From NCBI RefSeq assembly GCF_900109265.1, contig NZ_FNZM01000002.1, positions 186,001-250,000 on the forward strand: 64,000 nucleotides of DNA. Direction: 5' to 3'. Position 1 is the stretch's first letter; each line of letters opens with the position of its first letter. Below, in pieces: positions 38,977 to 48,305 of the stretch. The notes beneath the pieces are model-generated. The model worked only from the letters and a program-made list of their open reading frames with translations. It had not been told where the DNA came from and made no database searches. A program made the translations under genes and the position numbers. Source of the stretch: Paraburkholderia tropica (GTDB lineage Bacteria > Pseudomonadota > Gammaproteobacteria > Burkholderiales > Burkholderiaceae).

Positions 38977-40170
38977 ATGCAACTGCGACTGGACGCACTC
39001 GAGCCGCACCTCGCCAAGGGGATGGCCGGCCTGTACGTCGTCTTCGGCGACGAGCACCTGCTCGCCCAGGAGGCGTGCGACCGCATCCGGGCGAGCGCGC
39101 GCGCCGCGGGCTTTACCGACCGCTCGGTGTTCACGGTCGAGCGCGGTTTCGACTGGAGCGCGCTGCTCGGCGCGAGCCAGTCGATGTCGCTGTTCGGCGA
39201 TCGCCAACTGGTCGAGTTGCGCATTCCGACCGGCAAGCCCGGCAAGGAAGGCGCGGATGCGCTGAAGACGCTCGCGAAGTCGGGCAATCCCGATGTGCTG
39301 ACGCTTGTCACGCTGCCGCGTCTCGATGCGGCCACGCAGAAGTCCGCGTGGTTCACGGCGCTCGCCGAAGGCGGAGTGGCGATCAAGATCGATCCGGTCG
39401 AGCGCGCCGCGCTGCCGAACTGGATCGGCCAGCGTCTGGGCATGCAGGGCCAGCGCGTCGCGCCCGGCGAAGATGGCCGCCGCTCGCTGCAGTTCGTCGC
39501 GGAGCGCGTCGAAGGCAACCTGTTGGCGGCGCATCAGGAAATCCAGAAGCTCGGGCTGCTCTATCCGCAAGGCGTCCTGAGCTTCGAGCAGATTCACGAC
39601 GCCGTGCTCAACGTGGCGCGCTACGACGTCTTCAAGCTCAACGAAGCGATGCTGACCGGCGACGCGGGCCGTCTTGCGCGCATGCTCGACGGGTTGCAGG
39701 GCGAGGGTGAAGCCTCGGTGCTGGTGCTGTGGGCCGTCGTCGAGGAAATCCGCACGTTGCTGCGCATCAAGCGCGGTGTGGGCGCGGGCAAGCCGCTCGC
39801 CATGCTGCTGCGTGAAAACCGCGTCTGGGGACCGCGCGAGCGCCTGATCGGGCCGGCGCTTTCGCGCCTTTCCGAAGCGACGCTGGAGCGCGGTCTCGCG
39901 CTCGCGGCGCGGCTCGACCGGCAGGTCAAGGGCCTCTCGGGGCAGGCGCGCGGCGACTGGCGCAATGCGCTGCCGCCCGATGCATGGGATGGCCTGTTCG
40001 AACTCGCGATGATGGTGGCCGCGCCGCGCGACACCGCGCCGCCGCCGCGTACCGGCGCGCGCAGCGAGGGCGATGCACGCCGCGCCGCGCCAGCGAACCC
40101 GGCCGCCGCGGCTGCTGCTGCCGCCGCCGCCCGACCGCGCACCGCAGGGCCGGGGCGCCGGACCAGCTAG
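38977..40170 (+). CDS. holA: DNA polymerase III subunit delta
   Basis: HolA (397 aa) opens the sliding clamp in the clamp-loader complex. The N-terminal G-L-Y-V-V-F-G-D-E-H-L-L-A-Q-E-A and the F-G-D-R-Q-L-V-E-L-R-I segment match the family. E. coli delta has 343 residues; here about 50 extra C-terminal residues are Ala/Pro/Arg-rich and probably disordered. It is followed by proA after about 210 bp. Confidence 0.93.
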   Translation: MQLRLDALEPHLAKGMAGLYVVFGDEHLLAQEACDRIRASARAAGFTDRSVFTVERGFDWSALLGASQSMSLFGDRQLVELRIPTGKPGKEGADALKTLAKSGNPDVLTLVTLPRLDAATQKSAWFTALAEGGVAIKIDPVERAALPNWIGQRLGMQGQRVAPGEDGRRSLQFVAERVEGNLLAAHQEIQKLGLLYPQGVLSFEQIHDAVLNVARYDVFKLNEAMLTGDAGRLARMLDGLQGEGEASVLVLWAVVEEIRTLLRIKRGVGAGKPLAMLLRENRVWGPRERLIGPALSRLSEATLERGLALAARLDRQVKGLSGQARGDWRNALPPDAWDGLFELAMMVAAPRDTAPPPRTGARSEGDARRAAPANPAAAAAAAAAARPRTAGPGRRTS

Positions 40171-40383
40171 CGCGTTACGCGCGGCGTCCTCGCTCCCGCA
40201 CCTGCATCCGTTCCGGCGCGATCGCGGCTTGATCACGGCGCCTGGCTGAACCTCGCTGAACGTCGCTGAATCCCGCCGCGCCCAGCAAAGCTGGCCCGTT
40301 CCCTTTAAAATTGACCTGATCTGAACCGCGCACCCCGCCGCCTTGCTGCATTCGCGCCGGACGCGCCGCATCACGAAGACATC

Positions 40384-41655
40384 ATGGATATCGACCAGTA
40401 CATGACCGACCTCGGCCGCCGCGCACGCAAGGCATCGCGCGCGATGGCGCGTGCCTCGACGGCCGCGAAGAACGCCGCGCTCGAAGCGGTGGCCCAGGCC
40501 ATCGAGCGCGACGTGCAGCAACTGAAGGACGCCAACGCTCGCGACCTCGCGCGCGCGAAGGAGAAGGGCCACGACGCGGCTTTCATCGACCGCCTCACGC
40601 TCTCCGACAAAGCGATCGGCACGATGGTCGAAGGGCTGCGCCAGGTCGCGGCGCTGTCCGACCCGATCGGCGAGATCAGCAACATGAAGTTCCGCCCGAG
40701 CGGCATCCAGGTCGGCCAGATGCGCGTGCCGCTCGGCGTGATCGGCATCATCTACGAATCGCGCCCGAACGTGACCATCGACGCCGCGGCGCTGTGCCTG
40801 AAATCGGGCAACGCCACGATCCTGCGCGGCGGCTCCGAAGCGCTCGAATGCAATACGGCGCTCGCGAAGCTGATCGGCGAAGGGCTGGCGGCGGCGGGTC
40901 TGCCGCAAGACGCGGTGCAAGTCGTGGAAACGGCTGACCGCGCGGCGGTGGGCAAGCTCATCACCATGACGGAGTTCGTCGACGTGATCGTGCCGCGCGG
41001 CGGCAAGAGCCTGATCGAACGCCTGATCGCCGAAGCGCGCGTGCCGATGATCAAGCACCTCGACGGCATCTGCCACGTCTACGTGGACGACCGCGCCGAT
41101 CTCGCGAAGGCGCTCACCGTGTGCGACAACGCGAAGACGCATCGCTACGGCACCTGCAATACGATGGAAACGCTGCTGGTCGCACGCGGCATCGCGCACG
41201 ACGTGCTGCCGCCGCTGGGCCGTCTCTATCGCGACAAGGACGTCGAGCTGCGCGTGGACGCCGCAGCGCGTGCGATCCTCGCGGACGCCAACATCGGCCC
41301 GCTCGTGGACGCGACGGAAGAAGACTGGCGCACCGAGTACCTCGCGCCGGTGCTGGCGATCAAGATCGTGGACAACCTCGATCAGGCCGTCGATCACATC
41401 AACCTGTACGGCTCGCATCACACCGACGCCATCGTCACCGAAGACCACGACCGCGCGATGCGCTTCCTGCGCGAAGTGGATTCGGCAAGCGTGATGGTGA
41501 ACGCCTCGACGCGTTTCGCCGACGGCTTCGAGTTCGGTCTGGGCGCGGAAATCGGCATCTCGAACGACAAGCTGCACGCGCGCGGCCCGGTCGGCCTCGA
41601 AGGGCTGACGTCGATGAAATACGTGGTGCTCGGCCACGGCGAAGGCCGCCAGTAG
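40384..41655 (+). CDS. proA: Gamma-glutamyl phosphate reductase
   Basis: ProA (423 aa) catalyses the NADPH-dependent second step of proline synthesis. The aldehyde-dehydrogenase-like sequence includes [14 protein letters not shown], the catalytic-cysteine loop H-L-D-G-I-C-H-V-Y and N-T-M-E-T-L-L-V. Near the C-terminus is [15 protein letters not shown]. proB is not in the window. The hemJ-like gene starts 36 bp after the stop. Confidence 0.96.
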   Translation: MDIDQYMTDLGRRARKASRAMARASTAAKNAALEAVAQAIERDVQQLKDANARDLARAKEKGHDAAFIDRLTLSDKAIGTMVEGLRQVAALSDPIGEISNMKFRPSGIQVGQMRVPLGVIGIIYESRPNVTIDAAALCLKSGNATILRGGSEALECNTALAKLIGEGLAAAGLPQDAVQVVETADRAAVGKLITMTEFVDVIVPRGGKSLIERLIAEARVPMIKHLDGICHVYVDDRADLAKALTVCDNAKTHRYGTCNTMETLLVARGIAHDVLPPLGRLYRDKDVELRVDAAARAILADANIGPLVDATEEDWRTEYLAPVLAIKIVDNLDQAVDHINLYGSHHTDAIVTEDHDRAMRFLREVDSASVMVNASTRFADGFEFGLGAEIGISNDKLHARGPVGLEGLTSMKYVVLGHGEGRQ

Positions 41656-41691
41656 AGCGCGGCGCATCCCCAAAAACAACAAGGATTACCG

Positions 41692-42108
41692 ATGCTTTGG
41701 GTCAAGACGTTTCATATCGTGCTGATCGCCTCGTGGTTCGCCGGTTTGTTCTATCTGCCGCGAATCTTCGTCAATCTCGCGATGGAAACGGAGCCCGCCG
41801 CCATCAACCGTCTGCTGATCATGGCGCGCAAGCTGTACCGCTTCATGACGCTGATCGCCGTGCCCGCACTGCTGTGCGGGCTGTGGCTGTGGCTCGTGGT
41901 GGGCATCGGGCGCGGCCAGGGCTGGATCCACGCGAAGGTGGGCGTGGTGGTGCTGCTGATCGTCTATCACGCGTATTGCGGCCGCCTGCTCAAGACCTTC
42001 GAGCGCGGCGAGAACACGCGATCGGACAAGTGGTATCGCATGTTCAACGAGCTGCCGGTGCTGGGCATGCTGGCGGCCGTGGCGCTTGCTGTGATCAAGC
42101 CGTTCTGA
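41692..42108 (+). CDS. hemJ: HemJ-type protoporphyrinogen IX oxidase (CopD/UPF0093 family)
   Basis: This small membrane protein (138 aa) has four hydrophobic helices. It starts L-W-V-K-T-F-H-I-V...W-F-A-G-L-F-Y-L-P-R, the UPF0093/HemJ signature with the conserved N-terminal His, and later W-I-H-A-K-V-G with conserved His and Lys. HemJ oxidises protoporphyrinogen IX in heme synthesis in many bacteria lacking HemG. Automatic annotation often calls such genes CopD. The tight position behind proA suggests co-transcription. Confidence 0.85.
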   Translation: MLWVKTFHIVLIASWFAGLFYLPRIFVNLAMETEPAAINRLLIMARKLYRFMTLIAVPALLCGLWLWLVVGIGRGQGWIHAKVGVVVLLIVYHAYCGRLLKTFERGENTRSDKWYRMFNELPVLGMLAAVALAVIKPF

Positions 42109-42144
42109 TTTCCCTTCCTCACGTTTTTCCCGCGACGGGCAGCC

Positions 42145-42603
42145 TCAGATGCTGCCCGTTTCTTTTCTGCGCATGCGCGACGCGGCCACGCGCCAGCCAT
42201 CCGCGCGCTTCACGAACACGTCGGTGAAGCGGTATTCGACCGCCTTGTAGCCCGACGCGGGCGTATAGCGGTTGATGCCTGTCGCGACGGCAATATCGCC
42301 GAGCACCTGCACGCGCACGTCCCTAAGCACCTGCGAGCCGCCTTGCGGCTGCGCGGCGGCGGCCAGCAGTTCGCGCTTGCTGCGGCGCACGTCGCCGGGA
42401 AATACTTCGAAGAACTTATCGTCGAGCAGGTCGTTGAGTACCGGGCGGTCGCCCGTCGATGCGGCTTGCGTCCACTGGTATTCGAGCATCTGAACCTGAA
42501 GCGTTTCGGAAAGGGGATTGCTCGTGGGCGCGGCGGCGCTCGCGAGGGCGGCAACCGACAGCGTGAGCGCGCTGGCGGCGACGAGAATCTGCATGCGTTT
42601 CAT
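42145..42603 (-). CDS. Secreted NTF2-like (DUF4440-type) protein
   Basis: This is a 152-aa protein with a signal peptide (M-K-R-M-Q-I-L-V to A-S-A-A-A). The mature domain resembles the SnoaL/DUF4440 NTF2-like fold: an N-terminal helix with W-T-Q-A, D-D-K-F-F-E-V-F-P-G-D, and a C-terminal Y-R-F-T-D-V-F-V-K-R-A-D-G-W-R-V-A-A-S-R. The function is unknown. AGGAAA fixes ATG 42603; the in-frame extension to 42777 lacks export features. It is convergent with hemJ. Confidence 0.75.
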   Translation of the reverse strand: MKRMQILVAASALTLSVAALASAAAPTSNPLSETLQVQMLEYQWTQAASTGDRPVLNDLLDDKFFEVFPGDVRRSKRELLAAAAQPQGGSQVLRDVRVQVLGDIAVATGINRYTPASGYKAVEYRFTDVFVKRADGWRVAASRMRRKETGSI

Positions 42604-42777
42604 GACGTTTCCTGACGTGAGACCGCGAACCGGCGTGGCTCGCGCGAACGGGGAAACGTTGGGAGATGCGGGGGACTGACCAGCGTGAAGGCGCGTGCCG
42701 TTTGCACGTGAATCGCGGGATCGTGACTGCCTGAGTGGCATCGCGAGGCGTTGACCTCGTTCAGCGTTTCCTCTCAA

Positions 42778-43349
42778 AACCAGTCTATTTATCTGACAGA
42801 TTTAGCGGAATAGGACAAATCTCAAAAGCGGACGACCGTGTCTGGCGTGCCGTTGCATCGTGTGATGACGGGTCGATATTGAGGATGTCAAAAAGCGTTG
42901 CACGGTAGTCAGCAAGTATTTTGCCCATTTTTTTTCAGTGCTGAAACTGGGAGTTGGCGATTGCGGAGCGATATTTTCTTTCGGCTGTTATCCGATTAAT
43001 AAGAAAATTCTCGGGGATGCCTTTTGCGGTGAATAAGTAAATATTCAGCAGGTTATTTTTTGCCAAAATCTTTGCTACTCGGTGTTTAAGAATTTTCGTA
43101 TGTTCTGCTTAGTGACTGCTTAATACAGTCGCCAGTGTCATCGCCAGCCAAGGCGTTCCCGTGATCGATGCATGTGATTCGGGTTTCAAGGCTCGGCGAA
43201 TTCGACGAGAACCGCTGACATTTCAAGTCAGTGCTTTCTTTGCATGGAAAGCAGCGTCGCCAGATTACTTCGTGAATCTGGTCGTGATCTCTGCTGTTTG
43301 CGTGCAAGGAGTATTCCGCTAGCTATTCCGTCACGAATCAGGGCACGAA
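42778..43349. promoter_or_regulatory. AT-rich 572-bp spacer before the small autotransporter
   Basis: No gene is visible. From about 42780 to 43110 the sequence is markedly AT-rich against the GC-rich background, with runs such as ATTTTTTTTCAG and the short inverted repeat GAATA (43031-43035) / TATTC (43042-43046). This may be the promoter and silencing region of the autotransporter gene, or a trace of horizontal transfer. Confidence 0.5.
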
Positions 43350-43952
43350 ATGAACAAGACATACAGATCAATCTGGAACGAGACCACGGGGACGTGGGTC
43401 GCGGTGCAAGAGGACGCGGCGGCGCGCGGCAAGCGTTCCTCGAAGGCTGTGATTGCAGGCGCGAGCGGGATCGTCGGCGTTCTCAATGTCATTGGCGTGA
43501 TGGGCGGCGCGGCGCTGGCCACGTCCGCGCACGCAGACAAGGCGTCGGCCACGGGAGAGAACTCGGTCGCGCTGGGTGCGAATTCGGTGGCGGATCAGGC
43601 GAACACGGTGTCCGTCGGTTCGGCGGGCAACGAGCGCCGCATCACGAACGTCGCCGATGGCGTAGCGGGCACGGACGCTGTGAACATGCGCCAGTTCCAG
43701 TCGGGCATGACGGAGATGCAGCGCAACGCCTACGGCGGTATCGCGGCGGCCACGGCGCTGACGATGATTCCGGACGTCGACCAGGGCAAGACCATTGCGG
43801 TGGGCATCGGTACCGCCAACTACAAGGGCTACCAGGCCACGGCGCTCGGCGTGTCGGCGCGCATTACGCAGAACGTCAAGGTCAAGATGGGCGCGGGTTA
43901 CAGCGCGGGCGGCGACACCACGTGGGGCGGCGGTATGTCCTACCAGTGGTAA
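43350..43952 (+). CDS. Miniature trimeric autotransporter (YadA anchor, ESPR type)
   Basis: This 200-aa protein has the same ESPR start as the large adhesin ([11 protein letters not shown], then T-G-T-W-V-A-V-Q-E) and a signal segment ending near T-S-A-H-A-D. It has only about one head repeat ([14 protein letters not shown]), one neck (T-D-A-V-N-M-R-Q-F) and a YadA barrel domain ending M-S-Y-Q-W. The passenger is therefore only about 65 residues. It may be a minimal surface protein or a reduced adhesin, but the frame is intact. It ends 178 bp before the convergent hexR, with a terminator between. Confidence 0.9.
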   Translation: MNKTYRSIWNETTGTWVAVQEDAAARGKRSSKAVIAGASGIVGVLNVIGVMGGAALATSAHADKASATGENSVALGANSVADQANTVSVGSAGNERRITNVADGVAGTDAVNMRQFQSGMTEMQRNAYGGIAAATALTMIPDVDQGKTIAVGIGTANYKGYQATALGVSARITQNVKVKMGAGYSAGGDTTWGGGMSYQW

Positions 43953-44062
43953 GCGCCTGACGGCGAGCGCGGAGGCGGGGCAGCCAGCCCGCTTCTGATC
44001 GCGCCGGATTCGGCCGGGGCGTGCGGCAGCGCACCGCTCAGCATGCCCGGCTATAAGGCAAA

Positions 44063-44093
44063 GCGGACTCCCTTGGGAGTCCGCTTTTTTTTG
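44063..44093. terminator. Terminator between the small autotransporter and hexR
   Basis: AGCGGACTCCC (44063-44073) pairs with GGGAGTCCGCT (44076-44086) over a 2-nt gap. T-tract 44086-44093 follows and an AAA flank precedes, so it may act for both strands. Confidence 0.9.
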
Positions 44094-44130
44094 CTCGATG
44101 TTCGCCGCTGCAGCGCGGGGCGTCGAGCGT

Positions 44131-44988
44131 TCAACCGTTGGCGTCGAGTCTGCGACGATCGATGATGTCTTTCGCGCCGGCGAGCTTTTCCGCGAGCTCC
44201 GGGCCGCGCTGGAGCGCAACGCCCACCGCCAGGATGTCGCCGATCGCGAGGTGCGAAGTGCGCGAGGTCATCGGCGAAAAAACATCGGTGTCTTCGTCCA
44301 CGTTTGCGTGCAAGCCCACACTCGCGAGGCGGGCAAGCGGCGAGGTACCGTGCGTGATCGCGATGACCTTCGCGCCGCGATCGAGCGCGGTGCGGGCGGC
44401 GTCCACCACGTCGCGCGTGCGTCCCGTATTCGAAATGGCCACGACCACGTCGCCGGGACCGAGCAAGGCCGCCGACATCAGGAACGTGTGCGGGTCCGAG
44501 TAAGCGACGCTCGGCATGCCGAGGCGGAAGAACTTGTGCTGCATGTCCTGCGCCGCGATGCCCGAACCGCCCGCGCCGTAGAACTCGATGCGCGCCGCTT
44601 TCGCGAGCAGATCGATCGCGGCGCCGAGTGCGTCGGTGGAGAGGTTGTTGCGCACCTGGAGCAGCGCGCCGATCGTGCGTTCGAGCACCTTCGCCGCGAC
44701 GCCTGGCACCGGCTCGTCGGGACTCACATCACGGTAAACGGCCGGCAGGGCGCTCGGCAGATCGCCAGCCACGGCCTGCGCGAGCCGGATCTTGAACTCG
44801 CGGAACCCCGAGAAGCCGAGCGCGTGACAAAAACGCGCGATCGTCGGCTGGCTCACGCCGGCGCGCTGGGCAACTTCGGTCATCGAAAGATCGAGCAGCT
44901 CGCGGGGCGCGTCGACGATGTAATCGGCGAGCTTGCGCTCCGATGGACGCAATTGCTCGCGGATGGCCTTCACCTGGGACAGCAGCAT
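44131..44988 (-). CDS. hexR: HexR-type RpiR-family regulator
   Basis: This 285-aa RpiR-family regulator has an N-terminal helix-turn-helix (S-M-T-E-V-A-Q-R-A-G-V-S-Q-P-T-I-A-R-F) and a C-terminal SIS sugar-phosphate domain (Y-G-A-G-G-S-G-I-A). In gamma-proteobacteria HexR represses edd, eda, zwf and gap genes and is released by KDPG. Divergence from edd supports HexR here. ATG 44988 gives the family start; the extension to 45036 would run through its own candidate -10 box. An operator-like repeat overlaps the candidate -35. Confidence 0.92.
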   Translation of the reverse strand: MLLSQVKAIREQLRPSERKLADYIVDAPRELLDLSMTEVAQRAGVSQPTIARFCHALGFSGFREFKIRLAQAVAGDLPSALPAVYRDVSPDEPVPGVAAKVLERTIGALLQVRNNLSTDALGAAIDLLAKAARIEFYGAGGSGIAAQDMQHKFFRLGMPSVAYSDPHTFLMSAALLGPGDVVVAISNTGRTRDVVDAARTALDRGAKVIAITHGTSPLARLASVGLHANVDEDTDVFSPMTSRTSHLAIGDILAVGVALQRGPELAEKLAGAKDIIDRRRLDANG

Positions 44989-45021
44989 TGGGAAACTCGC
45001 ACTATGCTGAAAGATCCGTGG

Positions 45022-45057
45022 ACTATAGCGGATCATGGGTCATGTACAAAAACTACA
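45022..45057 (-). promoter_or_regulatory. hexR promoter with overlapping HexR-like operator
   Basis: On the minus strand TTGTAC (45049-45044) and TATAGT (45027-45022) are 16 bp apart. The inverted repeat TGTA (45043-45046) / TACA (45054-45057), spaced by CAAAAAC, covers the -35. It shares AAAAACTACA with the complement of the edd operator, which suggests negative autoregulation. Confidence 0.65.
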
Positions 45058-45165
45058 GAATCCTGACCGATGGTGCAATTGGGGGTTGTGCCGGATCGAA
45101 TGAAATCAAGCTAAATAGAGGTTTTTGCAGCGCTTGCACCATTCGATCCCAGGGCAAAACCGGGA

Positions 45166-45194
45166 TTGCGACCGTGTAGTTTTTCTACTAACAT
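45166..45194 (+). promoter_or_regulatory. edd promoter with HexR-like operator in the spacer
   Basis: TTGCGA (45166-45171) and TAACAT (45189-45194) are 17 bp apart. The spacer carries GTAG (45176-45179)-TTTTT-CTAC (45185-45188), an inverted repeat closely resembling HexR sites. A repressor bound here would block RNA polymerase. The transcript would have a leader of about 65 nt before the edd ribosome-binding site. Confidence 0.68.
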
Positions 45195-45265
45195 CGCGCC
45201 ATCGCTGTTTGGACCGCGTGATGTGTCCCCGAGCGCCTGAGCGAGATAACAAGGAAGGAGATTCG

Positions 45266-47152
45266 ATGGTTTCCCCGCATTCGCAGTTGATGAAGGTCAC
45301 GCAACGCGTGATCGAGCGCAGCAAGCCGACGCGCGAGGCCTATCTCGCGCGCATCACGGCGGCGCAGGACCGTTTCCCGGCACGCGGTGCGCTCTCGTGC
45401 GCGAATCTCGCTCACGGTTTCGCCGGTCTCGAAGGGCGCGACAAGATTGCCATCAAGGCGATCCGCGAACCGAACATCGGCATCGTCTCGTCCTACAACG
45501 AGATGCTCTCGGCCCACGCGCCGTACAAAGACTTTCCCGACATCATCAAGAAGGCGGCCCGCGAAGGCGGCGGCGTCGCGCAATTCGCGGGCGGCGTGCC
45601 GGCGATGTGCGACGGCGTCACGCAGGGCAATGCCGGCATGGAGCTGTCGCTGTTCTCGCGTGAAGTGATCGCGATGAGCACGGCGGTCGCGCTCACGCAC
45701 AACATGTTCGACGCGGCGCTGTGCCTCGGCGTGTGCGACAAGATCGTGCCGGGCTTGCTGATCGGCGCGCTGCAGTTCGGCCATCTGCCGACGATCTTCG
45801 TGCCCGCTGGCCCGATGACGAGCGGCATCTCGAACGACGACAAGGCCAAGGTCCGCCAGAAGTTCGCGACCGGCCAGTGCGACCGCGACGCGCTGCTCGA
45901 ATCCGAAGCCGCCGCGTATCACGGCCACGGCACCTGCACGTTCTACGGCACGGCCAACAGCAACCAGATGCTGATGGAAGTGATGGGCCTGCATCTGCCG
46001 GGCTCGGCCTTCATCCATCCGCATACGCCGCTGCGCGACGAACTCACCGCCGCTGCCGCGCGCCGCGTGCTCGAACTGACGGTCGAGCGCGGCAACTACA
46101 CGCCGATCGGCCACGTGGTCGACGAAAAGTCCGTGATCAACGGCATCGTCGCGCTGATGGCGACGGGCGGCTCGACCAACCACACGCTGCACCTCGTGGC
46201 GATGGCGCGTGCGGCGGGCATCCTGATCGACTGGAACGATTTCGACGAACTGTCGGCGGCCGTGCCGCTGCTCGCGCGCGTCTATCCGAACGGCAAGGCC
46301 GACGTGAACCATTTCCACGCGGCGGGCGGCATCGCTTTCCTCGTGCGCGAACTGCTCGACGGCGGCCTGCTGCATGAGGACGTGAAGACGGTGGCGGGCG
46401 AAGGGCTGCGTCACTACACCGAGGAGCCGAAGCTGCTCGACGGCAAGCTCACGTGGGTGCCGGCCGTGGAAAAGAGCGCCGACGACGCCGTGTTGCGTCC
46501 GCTCGCCACGCCGTTCCAGCCGGACGGCGGTCTGCGACTGATGCAGGGCAAGCTCGGTCGCGGTGTCATCAAGGTCTCGGCGGTTGCGCCGCAGCATCGC
46601 AAGCTGAGCGCGCCCGCAATCGTGTTCGACTCGCAGGAAGCGGTGCAGGAAGCGTTCGATCGCGGCGAGCTGGAGCGCGATTTCGTGGCGGTCGTGCGCT
46701 TCCAGGGCGCGCGCGCCAACGGCATGCCGGAGCTGCACCGCCTCACGCCGCTGCTCGGCGTGCTGCAGGACAAGGGCTTCCACGTCGCGCTCGTGACCGA
46801 CGGGCGGATGTCGGGCGCGTCGGGCAAGGTGCCCGCGGTGATCCACGTGTCGCCGGAAACGCTGCTGCACGGCCCGATCGGCAAGGTGCGCGACGGCGAT
46901 ACGATCGTGATCGATGCGGAACGCGGCGTGCTCGACATCGAAGTCGATCAGGCCGAATGGGACGCGCGCCCGGTCGCGCAACCGGCGCATCAGGAAAGCA
47001 ATGAAGTGGGCTTCGGCCGCGAGCTGTTCGGCGTGTTTCGCGCCGCCGCGGCGCCGGCCGAGCTGGGCGCGACGGTGTTCGGCCCGCTCGTCGGCGAAGT
47101 GCCGGCCAGTGCGTCGGCCACGCAGCACGCGCCGCAGACCGCGAGCGCCTGA
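45266..47152 (+). CDS. edd: 6-phosphogluconate dehydratase
   Basis: Edd (628 aa) converts 6-phosphogluconate to KDPG, the first committed Entner-Doudoroff step. It has IlvD/Edd family features: M-C-D-G-V-T-Q-G, the cluster-ligand C-D-K, and [25 protein letters not shown] lies near the end. It starts at ATG 45266 behind AAGGAAGGAG. The C-terminal 35 residues are Ala-rich. eda follows after 79 bp. Confidence 0.97.
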   Translation: MVSPHSQLMKVTQRVIERSKPTREAYLARITAAQDRFPARGALSCANLAHGFAGLEGRDKIAIKAIREPNIGIVSSYNEMLSAHAPYKDFPDIIKKAAREGGGVAQFAGGVPAMCDGVTQGNAGMELSLFSREVIAMSTAVALTHNMFDAALCLGVCDKIVPGLLIGALQFGHLPTIFVPAGPMTSGISNDDKAKVRQKFATGQCDRDALLESEAAAYHGHGTCTFYGTANSNQMLMEVMGLHLPGSAFIHPHTPLRDELTAAAARRVLELTVERGNYTPIGHVVDEKSVINGIVALMATGGSTNHTLHLVAMARAAGILIDWNDFDELSAAVPLLARVYPNGKADVNHFHAAGGIAFLVRELLDGGLLHEDVKTVAGEGLRHYTEEPKLLDGKLTWVPAVEKSADDAVLRPLATPFQPDGGLRLMQGKLGRGVIKVSAVAPQHRKLSAPAIVFDSQEAVQEAFDRGELERDFVAVVRFQGARANGMPELHRLTPLLGVLQDKGFHVALVTDGRMSGASGKVPAVIHVSPETLLHGPIGKVRDGDTIVIDAERGVLDIEVDQAEWDARPVAQPAHQESNEVGFGRELFGVFRAAAAPAELGATVFGPLVGEVPASASATQHAPQTASA

Positions 47153-47231
47153 ACAACTGAGCGCCTGAGCGGCCGACGTCACCGCGACGCGGCAACGCAA
47201 CGAACAGAATTCATCATCAAGGAGCCTGAAC

Positions 47232-47873
47232 ATGGCACAAAGCACGGTGGCCGACATTGTCCGCCTTGGCCCGGTGATTCCGGTGCTGGCCTTCGAAACG
47301 CCCGAACAGGGCGAGCACGTTTCGCGCGCGCTGCACGCGGGCGGCGTGAAGGTGCTGGAAATCACGCTGCGCACCAAGGCCGGTCTCGAAGCGATCGAGC
47401 GCGCGGCGCAGATCGCGCCGGATATCGCCGTCGGCGTCGGCACGATCACGAAGCCCGAGCATTGCGCGCTGGCGAAGAAGGCGGGCGCGACGTTCGGCGT
47501 CTCGCCGGGCCTCACGCGTGAAATCCATCAGGCGTCGCTCGACGCGGGTCTGCCGCTGCTGCCGGGCGTCATGACGCCGACGGACATCATCGTCGCGATG
47601 GAACTCGGCTACGAGATCGTCAAGTTCTTCCCGGCCGTTCCCGCGGGCGGCCTGAACATGCTGCAGGCATTCCACGGCCCGTTCCCGACGCTGAAGTTCT
47701 GCCCGACCGGCGGCATCAGCGCCGAAACCGCGCCGAATTTCCTCGCGCTGCCCAACGTGGTGTGCGTGGGCGGCTCGTGGCTCACGCCGAAGGCCGCGCT
47801 CGCGGCGCAGGACTGGGCAGAAGTCACGCGTCTCGCGCGCGCGGCGAGCGAGCTTTCGCGTCCGGTGCGCTAA
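47232..47873 (+). CDS. eda: KDPG aldolase
   Basis: Eda (213 aa) cleaves KDPG to pyruvate and glyceraldehyde 3-phosphate. Motifs are I-P-V-L-A-F-E, E-I-T-L-R-T, V-G-V-G-T-I, G-V-M-T-P-T-D and the Schiff-base lysine in Y-E-I-V-K-F-F-P-A. AGGAGCC precedes the ATG. It is distinct from the DgoA-type aldolase at 2725, so this genome has separate KDPG and KDPGal branches. Confidence 0.97.
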   Translation: MAQSTVADIVRLGPVIPVLAFETPEQGEHVSRALHAGGVKVLEITLRTKAGLEAIERAAQIAPDIAVGVGTITKPEHCALAKKAGATFGVSPGLTREIHQASLDAGLPLLPGVMTPTDIIVAMELGYEIVKFFPAVPAGGLNMLQAFHGPFPTLKFCPTGGISAETAPNFLALPNVVCVGGSWLTPKAALAAQDWAEVTRLARAASELSRPVR

Positions 47874-48305
47874 GGCGTCCGCTCGATCGACGAGGAAAGG
47901 CAACTAACTGAAGTTTGATTCACGATCGACGGACAACGGGCGCAAGCGCGCGCCGCACGAGTCGGCGCTTCGGCACGCTAAATAAGGTGCTGATCGCCGT
48001 CGCCGGGCGGGCGATTTCCGGACCGCCCGCACCGCCTGGACCGGCCGTTCAGCCCGGCGGTGCCGACGTGCTTTCCCGCCCGTTTCCGTCGCGTGTTTTC
48101 ACGAGCCGCGCAGGCTGCGCCCGAGAGGGCGTGCGCCTTGCGCGGCTCGCTCGTCTTTCGAGCAGACAACCCGGAAAGTCGTTATAACCTCTACAATCCC
48201 GGCCCGGCGACGGCCGACCCCCTGCGTTTTCCACGTGCGCGTTTTTCAAGATGCCGCAGGCGCGGCGGCGCGGGGATACCGAACAACTACCTGGAGAGGA
48301 GCCTC
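47874..48305. promoter_or_regulatory. Upstream region of the gluconate permease
   Basis: This 432-bp gap has no gene I can support. GTTATAAC (48181-48188) is a perfect 8-bp palindrome, and TACAAT (48192-48197) follows as a possible -10. Together they could form a regulated promoter for the permease and gluconokinase. GGAGAGGAG just before 48306 is the permease ribosome-binding site. Confidence 0.4.
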
